Made by a program: the position numbers and the translations under genes. From Thalassobaculaceae bacterium (GTDB lineage: Bacteria > Pseudomonadota > Alphaproteobacteria > Thalassobaculales > Thalassobaculaceae), in NCBI GenBank assembly GCA_029212785.1, contig JARGOG010000026.1:1-50772 (forward strand): a stretch of 50,772 nt of DNA, read 5' to 3'. Below are positions 24,347 to 32,944 of the stretch, in pieces (position 1 is the stretch's first letter; the number at the start of each line of letters is the position of its first letter). The notes beneath the pieces were generated by a model. The model was not told the DNA's origin, did no database searches, and saw only the letters and a list, made by a program, of their open reading frames with translations.

Positions 24347-25552
24347 TCAGACGCGCGCCGCCAGCCGATCCAGAACGAAGGACACGAAATCCGCCGAGGG
24401 TACCGCGCGGGAATAGAGGAACCCCTGGGCAAGATCGCAGCCGAGGGCGCGCAGCGTGTCCGCCTCCGCCTCGGTCTCGACACCCTCGGCGACGACCCGC
24501 AGATCCATCGCCTTGGCCATGGCGATGGTGTTGGCGACGATCGCCCGGTTGTCCGCATCCCCGTCGAGCCCGATGACGAAGGCACGATCGATCTTCAATT
24601 CGCTGAACGGCAGGCGGCGTAGCTGATCGAGGGTCGCGTGGCCCTGGCCGTAGTCGTCGATCGCCAGACCGAATCCGCGCAGCCTGAGGCGCGCCGCGCT
24701 CTCGGTGAAGCGCATCTGATCGCGGCTGACGGCGGTCTCCACCACCTCGAAGACCAGGCGGTCGCGGGGCACGCCCGCCCTGTCGATCCGCGCCATCAGA
24801 TCGCCCATGATCGCCAGATCGTCGAACAGCATGGGCGTCAGATTGATCGACACGTTGAGCGGTGGCATCGCCTTCGGCCAGGCCGACATCGCTTCCAGCG
24901 TGCGGTCGAGGATCTGGACCGTGAAATCGGTCATCATCCCCCGCTCGGAGATGCGGCGCAGGAACACGGCCGGCATGTCGACGGTCCCGTCCGGCTGCAC
25001 CAGCCGTGCCAACGCCTCGGCCCCATGGACCGCCAATCCGGCGAGGGTCAGCTGTGGTTGGAAGAAGGGGATGAACCGGCCGCTGTCGATCAGGGCATCG
25101 ACCATTTCGGTGTCGGCGGGGGCCATCATCACCGGAACCGCTGGCCCTGCCTTGGTCAGGACGGCGAGAGTCGCCTCCAGCGTGTCGCGGGTCAGCGGCT
25201 TGCGCACGCTGCCCATCATGCGCAGACCATAGGCCTTGCCCATCCGTTCCACGCTGTTCAACAACCCGGACTCGTGACCGCTGAGAATCATCAGCGCCGG
25301 TGGCTGATCCAGGTCGGCCGCCCGGCGGATGAACTCCATTCCGTCCATTTCCGGCATGTCCAGATCGCACAGCACGAGGTCGGTCCCCCGCGACGATCCG
25401 GCAAGAGCCTCCAGCGCCGCGTGCCCGGATTCGAAGGTCGCCGCCTCCGGCAGTCCCATCGTCCGACACATCAGGGTGACGGCGAGCCGCTGCGTCGGCT
25501 CGTCATCCACCACCATCACCCTGAGCGTACCCGGCGGCCCCTCAGCCATCAC
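24347..25552 (-). CDS. Response regulator with EAL c-di-GMP phosphodiesterase output
   Basis: 401 residues from the GTG at 25552, eight bases after GGGGAGG (an ATG one codon later at 25549 is the alternative). Residues 10-130 form a receiver with phospho-acceptor Asp63 and the pair Asp16-Asp17; residues about 148-400 form an EAL domain. All catalytic positions look intact: E179 in GAEALARL, N in LNVSINLTP (233), E in FEVVE, Asp299-Asp300 in IDDYGQG, Lys320 in LKID, E356 in VVAEGVET, and Gln in AQGFLYSR. It should hydrolyse c-di-GMP to pGpG, controlled by phosphorylation. The hybrid kinase gene lies 66 bases upstream on the same strand and is the likely partner. Confidence 0.94.
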   Translation of the reverse strand: MMAEGPPGTLRVMVVDDEPTQRLAVTLMCRTMGLPEAATFESGHAALEALAGSSRGTDLVLCDLDMPEMDGMEFIRRAADLDQPPALMILSGHESGLLNSVERMGKAYGLRMMGSVRKPLTRDTLEATLAVLTKAGPAVPVMMAPADTEMVDALIDSGRFIPFFQPQLTLAGLAVHGAEALARLVQPDGTVDMPAVFLRRISERGMMTDFTVQILDRTLEAMSAWPKAMPPLNVSINLTPMLFDDLAIMGDLMARIDRAGVPRDRLVFEVVETAVSRDQMRFTESAARLRLRGFGLAIDDYGQGHATLDQLRRLPFSELKIDRAFVIGLDGDADNRAIVANTIAMAKAMDLRVVAEGVETEAEADTLRALGCDLAQGFLYSRAVPSADFVSFVLDRLAARV

Positions 25553-25618
25553 ATCTCAGCCCTCCCCAGGATATCGTTGCCGCAGCATCATAGCCAAATT
25601 AATGGCAAATGGCCGCAA

Positions 25619-28600
25619 TCATGACGCGGACATCCGCTCCAGATAGTCGAAGACCTCAGCGCTCCTGATTTCGACCTCCTCGAACAGTGCCACGATCGCG
25701 CCCGTCTCCTGCGCCGCCGCCGCACGCTCAAGCGCTTCCAGGGCCGTGCGCAGCCGGGTGGCGCAGGCATTGGCCGACGCCCCCTTGGCGGCGTGGGCGG
25801 ACTCGCGCAGCTCCGTCATCTCACCGGCTTCGACAGCCTCGCGCATGCGGCCATTGAGCTTGCGGAAAGAGTCCGCGAACAACGCCAGCATGGCGGACGC
25901 GAACTCGGGGTCGGCGCTGCCGAGGATCTGTCTCAGCTGGTCGAAGTCGATCGGGCCATCTTCGTCCGGTCCGGTGTCCCCCGGTCCGCCGGAGCGACCG
26001 TCGGGTGCCGAGCCCGGGGTCGCCGTATCCCGGTCGGAGGCATCGAGCCAGCGGTTCAGGGTCTCGCCCATGACGTCGAGGGTTACCGGCTTGGCCAGGT
26101 AGTCGTCCATGCCGGCCTCCAGGCACCGCTCCGCCTCACCGACCAGCGCATTAGCCGTCAGCGCGACGATCGGAACCCGCCCCCCGGTCCGCATCTCTTC
26201 CTCTCGGATCGCGGCGGTGAGCTGGTAGCCGTCCATGTTCGGCATGTGGCAATCGGTGAGGACCAGGCCGTATGGCTTCTCGCGCCACATTCGAAGCCCT
26301 TCCACGCCATCGACCGCGGTTTCTGCCGCGAGGCCGAGAATGGCGAGTTGCCGTTCGACCACCATGCGGTTCGTCGCGTTGTCCTCCACGACCAGGATCA
26401 GCCGACCGTGCAGGACCGCTTCGTCGACCGTCGGCATGCCGAGATCGCCGCCGCCCGAAACCTTGGGATCGGCGACAAAGGGAACCTCCGGGCTCGCCCG
26501 ACCGAGAATCGCGGCCACCGCCCGCACCAGCGGGTCGTGCCGGACCGGTCGCGATACCGCAATGGGAGCCAATTCCGGGGCCGATGGATTCGCCACCCAG
26601 AGCGATCGCGCCTCCGCGCCGGTCCTGTCGCCCCCCCAGTCGCCGCTCGGGACCAGCGTGCGCAGGAGGTCCGAACCGAGCCGCCCGTCGACAATCACCG
26701 CACCGGACATGCCCGGTGTCGGCGCTGCATTGCCATCGACCGCCCGGATCACCGCCATGCCCCGCCAGGAAAGCGTGACGGCGACCTGATCGCCCATCGG
26801 TCCCGGACGCGCCACCACCAGCGCCGACAGCCCGGTCAGGTCGATCGTGTCGAGGTCCGAGGCACCGACTAGGATCGACGGCTCGACCGGAACCTCGAAC
26901 CAGAAGGTGGATCCGGCACCGGGGGCGCTGTCGACGCCGATCTCGCCGTGCATCATGCCGACCAGACGCCGGCAGATGGAGAGGCCGAGACCGGTGCCAC
27001 CGAACCGGCGGGTGGTGGAGGCCTCGGCCTGGCTGAACGGCTGGAACAGAAGGTCGATCCGATCGGCCTCGATGCCCACTCCCGTATCGCTGACCTCGAA
27101 GCGCAGGCGCACGCCGGAGGGGAAGTCCGCATCGGGTCGGGCGGATGCGCGGATCGCGACGGCGCCCGAGTCGGTGAATTTCACCGCATTGCCGACCAGA
27201 TTCATCAGGATCTGGTGCAGACGCACAGGATCGCCGACGAAGACCGCCGGCGCCGACGGATCCATCTCCAGCACCAGGTCCAGATCCTTGCTGTCGGCTG
27301 CCGGCGCCAATGTATCGAGCACGGCTTCCGAGATCGCCCGCAGGTCGACCGGCTCGGCCTCGAGCTCCATCCGTCCGGCCTCGATCTTCGAGAAGTCGAG
27401 GATGTCGTCGATGATCCGTAGCAGCACCTGGCCGGATTCCCGGATCGTGCCGGTGATCCCGCGTTGATCCTCGTCGAGCCCGGTCTGCTCCAGCACCTCG
27501 GCCATGCCGATCACCCCGTTCATCGGGGTCCGGATCTCGTGGCTCATCGCCGCCAGGAAGGCGGATTTCGCCCGGGTCGCCTCCTCCGCCGCATCGCGCG
27601 CGTCGAGCGCCGTCCGTTCGGCCTGCTTCTGCTGCGAGATGTCGACGATGACGTTGACCCGGCCACCATCGGGCAGCGAGGCGACGATGTATTGCACGTC
27701 GAGGCCGGTCTTATCGAAGAAGAACTCCGAAGTGTACCTCCCGTCCGACTCGTAGACCCGCCGGCGGTACTCCATGAACTTCTGCAGGCTCATGTCCTTG
27801 CCGCGGTTATGACCCTCGAAGATATATTGCGAGTACTCGATGAAGTGCGGGTGGTGCTCGAGCGCCCGGTTGCTGAACCCGGTGAAATTGCAGTAGGCGT
27901 CGTTCCAGAACTCCACATGCATGGTCGGGTCGTAGACCAGTACGCCGACCGGAATGGATTGCAGGATGGCGCGGATGCGCTCGCGGGTCTCCTCGGCCTC
28001 CTCGCGGGCCGCCACCGCCTCGGCCTCGTCGCGCTTGCGCTCGGTGATGTCGGTGAGCGTGCGCACGGTCCCTCCGCCCTCGAGCTTGCGCCCGTAGACC
28101 AGCATCCAGTGGCCCCTCTTGAACTCGCGCTCATGGATGAAGATGTCGTTCGCCTCACTGTCGACCCAGTCGTTCCAGTGCGCCACATAGGCGACGACGT
28201 TCGGGTCGGACATGTCGAACTCGCCGATCCGCTGGCGCGCGGCGCGCAGTTCGTCGGTGGTCGGCAGTGCCTCCAGCGTGGAAGAGGACAGCTCCAACAT
28301 GTCGCGGGCCCGGTCGTTCCAGAGCGTAATGTGTCCTTCCGTGTCGGTCACCAGCACGCCCTGCTCCATCGAGCCCAGGACCGTCTCCAGGAACTCGGTC
28401 TTCTCGATCAGCGCCTGCTGGAACCGTCGGGCTTCCGTCATATCGCTGAAGGTCCGGATCTCGCGGCCGTCGGCCAGCGGCTGGAAGACAGCGTGGATCC
28501 AGGTGCCATTGGGACCGGGCCGATCGTATTCCAGCCGGCCGACCGGGATGCCCTGACGCCGGCGCTCCGTCCATTCCTCGATCCGGTGGAGCAGCTCCGG

Positions 28601-30259
28601 CGGCAGCTCGATGCCCTTCTGTTGGTCATGGAACGCGTACAGTTCGGCCGATGACGCGTTGGTCGCATACATCGCGCGCGGAACGCCGAGCAGTTCCGAT
28701 AGCCGATTGTTGAAGACCAGAATGTTGTCGTTGGCGTCCCGCATGATGACGCCCTGATCAATGCTGGCGAGGGTCGATTCCAGCAGTTCACGCCGTTCGG
28801 CCGCTGAGATCTCCGCCTCCTTGCGGCTGGTGATATCGGTGAAGGTGCGCACGTGCCCGCCCTCGGGCAGACGGTTGGCGACGACCAGCAGCCAGCCGCC
28901 GTTGGCCTGGCGGCGCTCGTAGGAGATTCGCGGCGACGGATCCTCACCCGCGTCCCACCTGTCGAGGCGCTCGTTCAATTCCGGCGGAAGGGTCGCCAAT
29001 TCCCCGCGCTCCCTCAGGGCGGCGATGACTTCGCTCTGCGGAATGACACGTCGGATATAGTCCTCCGGCAGCCCGACCAGCTCGCAGAACCGCCGGTTGG
29101 CCAGGACGTGATTGCCGTCGGCGTCGACGAAGGTCAGCCCCTGGTCGACATGGTCGAGAGTGAGTTGCAGCAACCGACTCCAGCGGGCCGTCTCGGCGGC
29201 GGCCGCACGTTCGTCCGACACGTCGATCCAGGAGCGCACCCAACCGCCATCGGGCATCGGGCGGTTGTCGACCCGCAGGATGCGGCCGTCCTTCAGGACC
29301 CGTTCGTAGCCGAAATCCTCGCCCGCCGCCTCCAGACGCTCCCAGTTCTGCAACTGCTTTCGCATCTCCGCCGGTTCGAGATGGTCGAAATCACCACGCT
29401 CGCGACGGAATGCATTGAAAGCGCGGTTGGTCAGCGTCCCATTCAGCAAGTGGTCCGGGACCTCGAACATCTGCTGAAAGCGGTCATTCTGATAGACGAA
29501 GCGCCCACCGTCCTCGACCACCGCAATGGCGTCGGGGATCGCCTGCATGACCGACCGCAACACCTCGCCCTGATGGGACATCCGGTCGGCCAGGTCGATA
29601 TTCTCCAGCCGGCTCTTGATCTGGCCGACCAGGGCGCGCTCGAAGCGGCGCGAGAATCGCAGGAAGTAAACCGCCATCATCGAAAACAGGACGGCGATGA
29701 TCATCAGATCCATGCTGTCGTCGAGGTGCCAGCATTGCAGCAGGCGCACGACCAGCGGAACCATCGCGGCCAGCATGTAATACTTGAAGGCGTTGGAATA
29801 CGCCGACAGGGTTCCGAGCGCGCCGCCCGACAGCCCGGCCATGATCAGCAGGATCCAGGCGGTGATCTCGAAATTCGTCGGTTCCAGGAACAGCACGGGC
29901 AACAGGCCGAAAGAGCCGCCCGACGCGAAGGAGATCGCCTCGAATCGACGACGCCAGCGCCGGACGTCGTGTGCCGCGAGATCACCGCGTGGGAATGCGC
30001 GATAGATCACCAGCCGCAGCCCGGCGACGATCAGCGCCCCGAACAGCCACCAGATCAGCGCCGTCCGGTTGACCGGTTGATTCAGCAGCAGCAGGAAAAC
30101 CGCAATCGACACCGCCGTGTGGCCGACCACGGCGTCGCGGGTCTGACCGAAGAAGAACTGCAGCTGCTCGCCGAGCACGCGGGTATCCATCGCTCGTTCA
30201 GGGTCAGGCCCGGGCGATCCGCCGCCACTCACCGCCTCAATGTCCTCCACCACCGCCAT
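25619..30259 (-). CDS. Membrane hybrid histidine kinase, five PAS domains, receiver and Hpt
   Basis: 1546 residues; GGGGGAGGATCGCG precedes the ATG. Residues about 43-200 contain six hydrophobic segments, a MASE-like membrane sensor. Five PAS domains follow at about 232-350, 360-478, 490-608, 622-742 and 762-878; PAS 2-4 share the DQG or EQG pattern and may derive from duplication. HisKA has His907 in AMSHEIRTPMNG. The HATPase spans about 1005-1127 (N box NLVGNAVKFTD, G boxes DTGVGI and GGTGLGLS). Residues 1144-1250 look like a receiver without the acidic pocket, 1285-1405 are a true receiver with Asp1336, and 1437-1546 an Hpt with His1489 in SAHAAKGAS. All stages of a His-Asp-His relay are thus in one chain; phosphate can pass on to an Asp such as that of the adjacent REC-EAL protein. 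Signal unknown. Confidence 0.95.
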   Translation of the reverse strand: MAVVEDIEAVSGGGSPGPDPERAMDTRVLGEQLQFFFGQTRDAVVGHTAVSIAVFLLLLNQPVNRTALIWWLFGALIVAGLRLVIYRAFPRGDLAAHDVRRWRRRFEAISFASGGSFGLLPVLFLEPTNFEITAWILLIMAGLSGGALGTLSAYSNAFKYYMLAAMVPLVVRLLQCWHLDDSMDLMIIAVLFSMMAVYFLRFSRRFERALVGQIKSRLENIDLADRMSHQGEVLRSVMQAIPDAIAVVEDGGRFVYQNDRFQQMFEVPDHLLNGTLTNRAFNAFRRERGDFDHLEPAEMRKQLQNWERLEAAGEDFGYERVLKDGRILRVDNRPMPDGGWVRSWIDVSDERAAAAETARWSRLLQLTLDHVDQGLTFVDADGNHVLANRRFCELVGLPEDYIRRVIPQSEVIAALRERGELATLPPELNERLDRWDAGEDPSPRISYERRQANGGWLLVVANRLPEGGHVRTFTDITSRKEAEISAAERRELLESTLASIDQGVIMRDANDNILVFNNRLSELLGVPRAMYATNASSAELYAFHDQQKGIELPPELLHRIEEWTERRRQGIPVGRLEYDRPGPNGTWIHAVFQPLADGREIRTFSDMTEARRFQQALIEKTEFLETVLGSMEQGVLVTDTEGHITLWNDRARDMLELSSSTLEALPTTDELRAARQRIGEFDMSDPNVVAYVAHWNDWVDSEANDIFIHEREFKRGHWMLVYGRKLEGGGTVRTLTDITERKRDEAEAVAAREEAEETRERIRAILQSIPVGVLVYDPTMHVEFWNDAYCNFTGFSNRALEHHPHFIEYSQYIFEGHNRGKDMSLQKFMEYRRRVYESDGRYTSEFFFDKTGLDVQYIVASLPDGGRVNVIVDISQQKQAERTALDARDAAEEATRAKSAFLAAMSHEIRTPMNGVIGMAEVLEQTGLDEDQRGITGTIRESGQVLLRIIDDILDFSKIEAGRMELEAEPVDLRAISEAVLDTLAPAADSKDLDLVLEMDPSAPAVFVGDPVRLHQILMNLVGNAVKFTDSGAVAIRASARPDADFPSGVRLRFEVSDTGVGIEADRIDLLFQPFSQAEASTTRRFGGTGLGLSICRRLVGMMHGEIGVDSAPGAGSTFWFEVPVEPSILVGASDLDTIDLTGLSALVVARPGPMGDQVAVTLSWRGMAVIRAVDGNAAPTPGMSGAVIVDGRLGSDLLRTLVPSGDWGGDRTGAEARSLWVANPSAPELAPIAVSRPVRHDPLVRAVAAILGRASPEVPFVADPKVSGGGDLGMPTVDEAVLHGRLILVVEDNATNRMVVERQLAILGLAAETAVDGVEGLRMWREKPYGLVLTDCHMPNMDGYQLTAAIREEEMRTGGRVPIVALTANALVGEAERCLEAGMDDYLAKPVTLDVMGETLNRWLDASDRDTATPGSAPDGRSGGPGDTGPDEDGPIDFDQLRQILGSADPEFASAMLALFADSFRKLNGRMREAVEAGEMTELRESAHAAKGASANACATRLRTALEALERAAAAQETGAIVALFEEVEIRSAEVFDYLERMSAS

Positions 30260-30521
30260 CGCGATCCTCCCCCGGCCGCCACTGCCGGACCCGCTTGCTT
30301 CCCTGGCCCGAAGAATACGTCATTCCGCCGGGCGCGGCACCGCAACCCTGGTCACGGCCGATGACAGGCCGGGAATGCCGCGGCGGAATACCCGGACGTG
30401 TGAACGTCGACTTGCCGCCCGCAGGCGTCTAGGCTCCTGGTGTGAAAAAGAATTTGATCAGAATATCGGGAATGCGCGGACGCACCGGCTCCGTCGAGCG
30501 TCCGGCAGGGAGTAAGCGGCC
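30260..30521. other. Divergent promoter region, hybrid kinase / divL
   Basis: 262 bases between divergent starts, so it must contain both promoters. An AT-richer patch at about 30440-30475 (GTGTGAAAAAGAATTTGATCAGAATATC) lies 50-80 bases upstream of divL. I found no TTAA-N7-TTAA CtrA site and no GANTC motif close to the divL start. Confidence 0.4.
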
Positions 30522-32468
30522 ATGACCCCGCTTCTATGGGGCATTCTGGCAATCCTGGGACTGGCCATCTGCCTGCTTGCCTGGGCCGTGCGGCAGCGGG
30601 GTATCCGCATTTTGAAGCTTGAGGTCGAGCTCCAACAGATGCGCGATTTCGGGCCCGATGTAACGCTCGCGACCCTGCCGGCGCCGGTATGGCGCCGCGA
30701 CGAGACCGGCGCCATCGCCTTTGCCAATTCCGCCGCCGAACCGCTCGTCACTGACCTGGAACGCTCCGCCGGCCTGGCGTCGCGGGCGAGAGAGACCGGA
30801 CGGGCGCAGAGCGAAAGCAGGAACCTTGTTATCGATGGCAAGCGCCGCCTGTTCGAGATCTGGGAGGCGCCCCAGGCGTCGGAAGCGGGCCTTGGAACCA
30901 TCGGCGCCGGGCGCGACGTGACGGCGCTGGAGCAGCTCCAGGGCGAACTGGCGCGCCACGTCGATGCCCATGCCGAGGTGCTGGAGAAGCTGAACAGCGC
31001 CATCGCCGTCTTCGGCCCCGACCGGCGCGTGGTGTTCGCCAACACCGCCTTCGCCCTGATGTGGGAGATCGAGCCGGAGCGCCTGGAAAGGGGGCCGACC
31101 CTTTCCGAGGTGCTGGATATGGCGCGCGAGAGCCGCCGGCTGCCCGAACAATCCGACTTCCGGGCCTGGCGCGACGACTTCAACCGGCTGTTCACGACGT
31201 TGATCGACGCCCACGAGGAGCTGCTGTTCCTGCCCGACGACAGCACCCTGCGCATGGTCGTCACGCCGCACCCGTTCGGCGGCCTGCTCATGACCTTCGA
31301 GGACGTGACCGACCGGCTGACCCTGGAGCGCTCCTACAACACACTGACCGCGGTCCAGCAGGAGACGCTGGACAACCTCTACGAAGGCATCGTGGTGTTC
31401 GGCGTGGACAGTCGCATGAAGCTGTCGAATCCGACCTTCCGCACCCAGTGGGGACTGACCGGTACGGAAGACCATCCGTTCTTCGACGAGTTGGAACCGC
31501 CGGCCGATTTGGTGTTCGACGCGATGCGGGCGAAGTTTCCCCTCGACCGTCCCTGGGCCGACATCAAAGCCGACTGGATCGGTTTTCTATCCAGGCGCGA
31601 GGTCACAAGCGGCACCGTGCACCTGACCGACGGTCTTGCCCTCGACTTCGCGGTCGTGCCGCTGCCCGACGGTGCCACCCTGCTGAACTTCCGCGACGTC
31701 ACCGACACCCTGGCGGTGCAGAACGCCCTGCAGGAACGCACCGAGGCGCTGGAGACGGCGGACCGCCTGAAGAGCGAGTTCCTGGCCAACGTCTCCTATG
31801 AACTGCGCACGCCGCTGAACGCGATCATCGGCTTCTCCGAGGTCCTGGAGCAGGAATATGCCGGACCGATGAACGAGCGGCAGAAGGATTACGCCAACGC
31901 GATCCTCGGGTCCTCCAACCGACTGGTACGGCTGGTCAACGACATCCTCGATCTCGCCTCCATCGAGGCCGGCTACCTGGAATTGGAGCGTCAGGAGATC
32001 GCCCCGTCCGCGCTGGCGAGTGCAGTGGAGGGGCTGGCGCGGGAGCGGGTACGGGCCCGTGGCGTCGGCCTGGAGGTCAGATGTCCGGCCGGCCTCCCAC
32101 CGATCGAGGTCGACGAGCGGCGACTCACCCAGGCACTGTACAACGTGGTCTCCAATGCCATCGCCTTCACGCCCGAGGGCGGCGATGTGGTCCTGACGAT
32201 CGAGGACCTCGGCGAAGTCGTCGCGTTTCGCGTCAAGGATACCGGCGTCGGCATTGCGTTGGACGACCAGACCAGGGTCTTCGAGCGCTTCGAGCGACGC
32301 GGCCGGTCCAGCGGCGCCGGGCTCGGCCTGGCGCTGGTGAAGTCGCTCATCGAGCTGCATGACGGGACGGTCACGCTGACCTCCGCGCCGGGCCGGGGAA
32401 CCGAGGTGGTATGCTCCGTCCCTCGCCATCCCGTCTCCGCGGCGACCTCCGGAGTCGGGACCAGGTGA
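30522..32468 (+). CDS. divL: DivL-type pseudo-histidine kinase (Tyr in place of His)
   Basis: 648 residues. A single N-terminal membrane helix (residues 3-23) is followed by PAS-like domains at about 48-135, 150-265 and 278-398, then a HisKA-like helix pair and an HATPase domain (about 530-635). The H box reads SYELRTPLNA: Tyr426 (codon TAT at 31797) replaces the phospho-accepting His. The HATPase retains N box NVVSNAIAFTP and G boxes DTGVGI and GAGLGLAL. Caulobacter DivL has the same substitution and architecture; it works by contacting the CckA kinase and DivK to control CtrA and the cell cycle, not by His phosphorylation. Gene order with tsaE directly behind also matches. Its stop overlaps the tsaE start (GTGA), so it heads a long operon. 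AGGGAG sits nine bases before the ATG. Confidence 0.88.
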   Translation: MTPLLWGILAILGLAICLLAWAVRQRGIRILKLEVELQQMRDFGPDVTLATLPAPVWRRDETGAIAFANSAAEPLVTDLERSAGLASRARETGRAQSESRNLVIDGKRRLFEIWEAPQASEAGLGTIGAGRDVTALEQLQGELARHVDAHAEVLEKLNSAIAVFGPDRRVVFANTAFALMWEIEPERLERGPTLSEVLDMARESRRLPEQSDFRAWRDDFNRLFTTLIDAHEELLFLPDDSTLRMVVTPHPFGGLLMTFEDVTDRLTLERSYNTLTAVQQETLDNLYEGIVVFGVDSRMKLSNPTFRTQWGLTGTEDHPFFDELEPPADLVFDAMRAKFPLDRPWADIKADWIGFLSRREVTSGTVHLTDGLALDFAVVPLPDGATLLNFRDVTDTLAVQNALQERTEALETADRLKSEFLANVSYELRTPLNAIIGFSEVLEQEYAGPMNERQKDYANAILGSSNRLVRLVNDILDLASIEAGYLELERQEIAPSALASAVEGLARERVRARGVGLEVRCPAGLPPIEVDERRLTQALYNVVSNAIAFTPEGGDVVLTIEDLGEVVAFRVKDTGVGIALDDQTRVFERFERRGRSSGAGLGLALVKSLIELHDGTVTLTSAPGRGTEVVCSVPRHPVSAATSGVGTR

Positions 32469-32944
32469 TCTCGCTACCGTTGGACGACCTCGACGCCACC
32501 GACCGCCTTGCCGCCGCTCTTGCCAGGACCGCCGAGACCGGGCTGTGCATTCTGCTGTCGGGACCACTCGGAGCCGGAAAGAGCGAGTTGGCCCGGTCGT
32601 TCGTCCGCGCCTGGCTCGGTGATCCGGATACCGAGGTGCCGAGCCCGACCTTCACCCTGGTGCAACCCTATGACGGCCCCCGCGGAACCATCTGGCACTG
32701 CGACCTGTATCGGCTCGGCGATCCGGGCGAGGTCGAGGAACTGGGCTTGTCGGAAGCGTTCGCCGATGCGGTGGTCCTGGTCGAGTGGCCGGACCGGCTC
32801 GGCACAGCCCTCCCCGTCGACCGTCTCGAACTGACGTTGGAAATATGCCATGGAAGTGACCGGCGGATCGCGCATCTGACGCCCCATGGGCGCTGGACGG
32901 GCCGCCTGGATGAGATCGAGACGGGAACCCTGCCGGGTGAATGA
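32465..32944 (+). CDS. tsaE: tRNA threonylcarbamoyladenosine biosynthesis ATPase TsaE
   Basis: 159 residues from the GTG at 32465 that overlaps the divL stop; a longer open frame upstream lies inside divL. The P-loop is GPLGAGKSEL (about residues 31-40), with PSPTFTLVQPY and HCDLYRLGDPGEVEELGL following, and VEWPDRLG (about 107-114), all diagnostic of TsaE. It is the ATPase that works with TsaB and TsaD to complete t6A at position 37 of tRNAs reading ANN codons. Length is normal. The next gene begins within its last codons. Confidence 0.95.
   Translation: MISLPLDDLDATDRLAAALARTAETGLCILLSGPLGAGKSELARSFVRAWLGDPDTEVPSPTFTLVQPYDGPRGTIWHCDLYRLGDPGEVEELGLSEAFADAVVLVEWPDRLGTALPVDRLELTLEICHGSDRRIAHLTPHGRWTGRLDEIETGTLPGE

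Noticed and set aside
30260-30521. CtrA-binding site or GANTC methylation cluster before divL.
   Set aside because: No TTAA-N7-TTAA pair and no GANTC near the start was found by eye.
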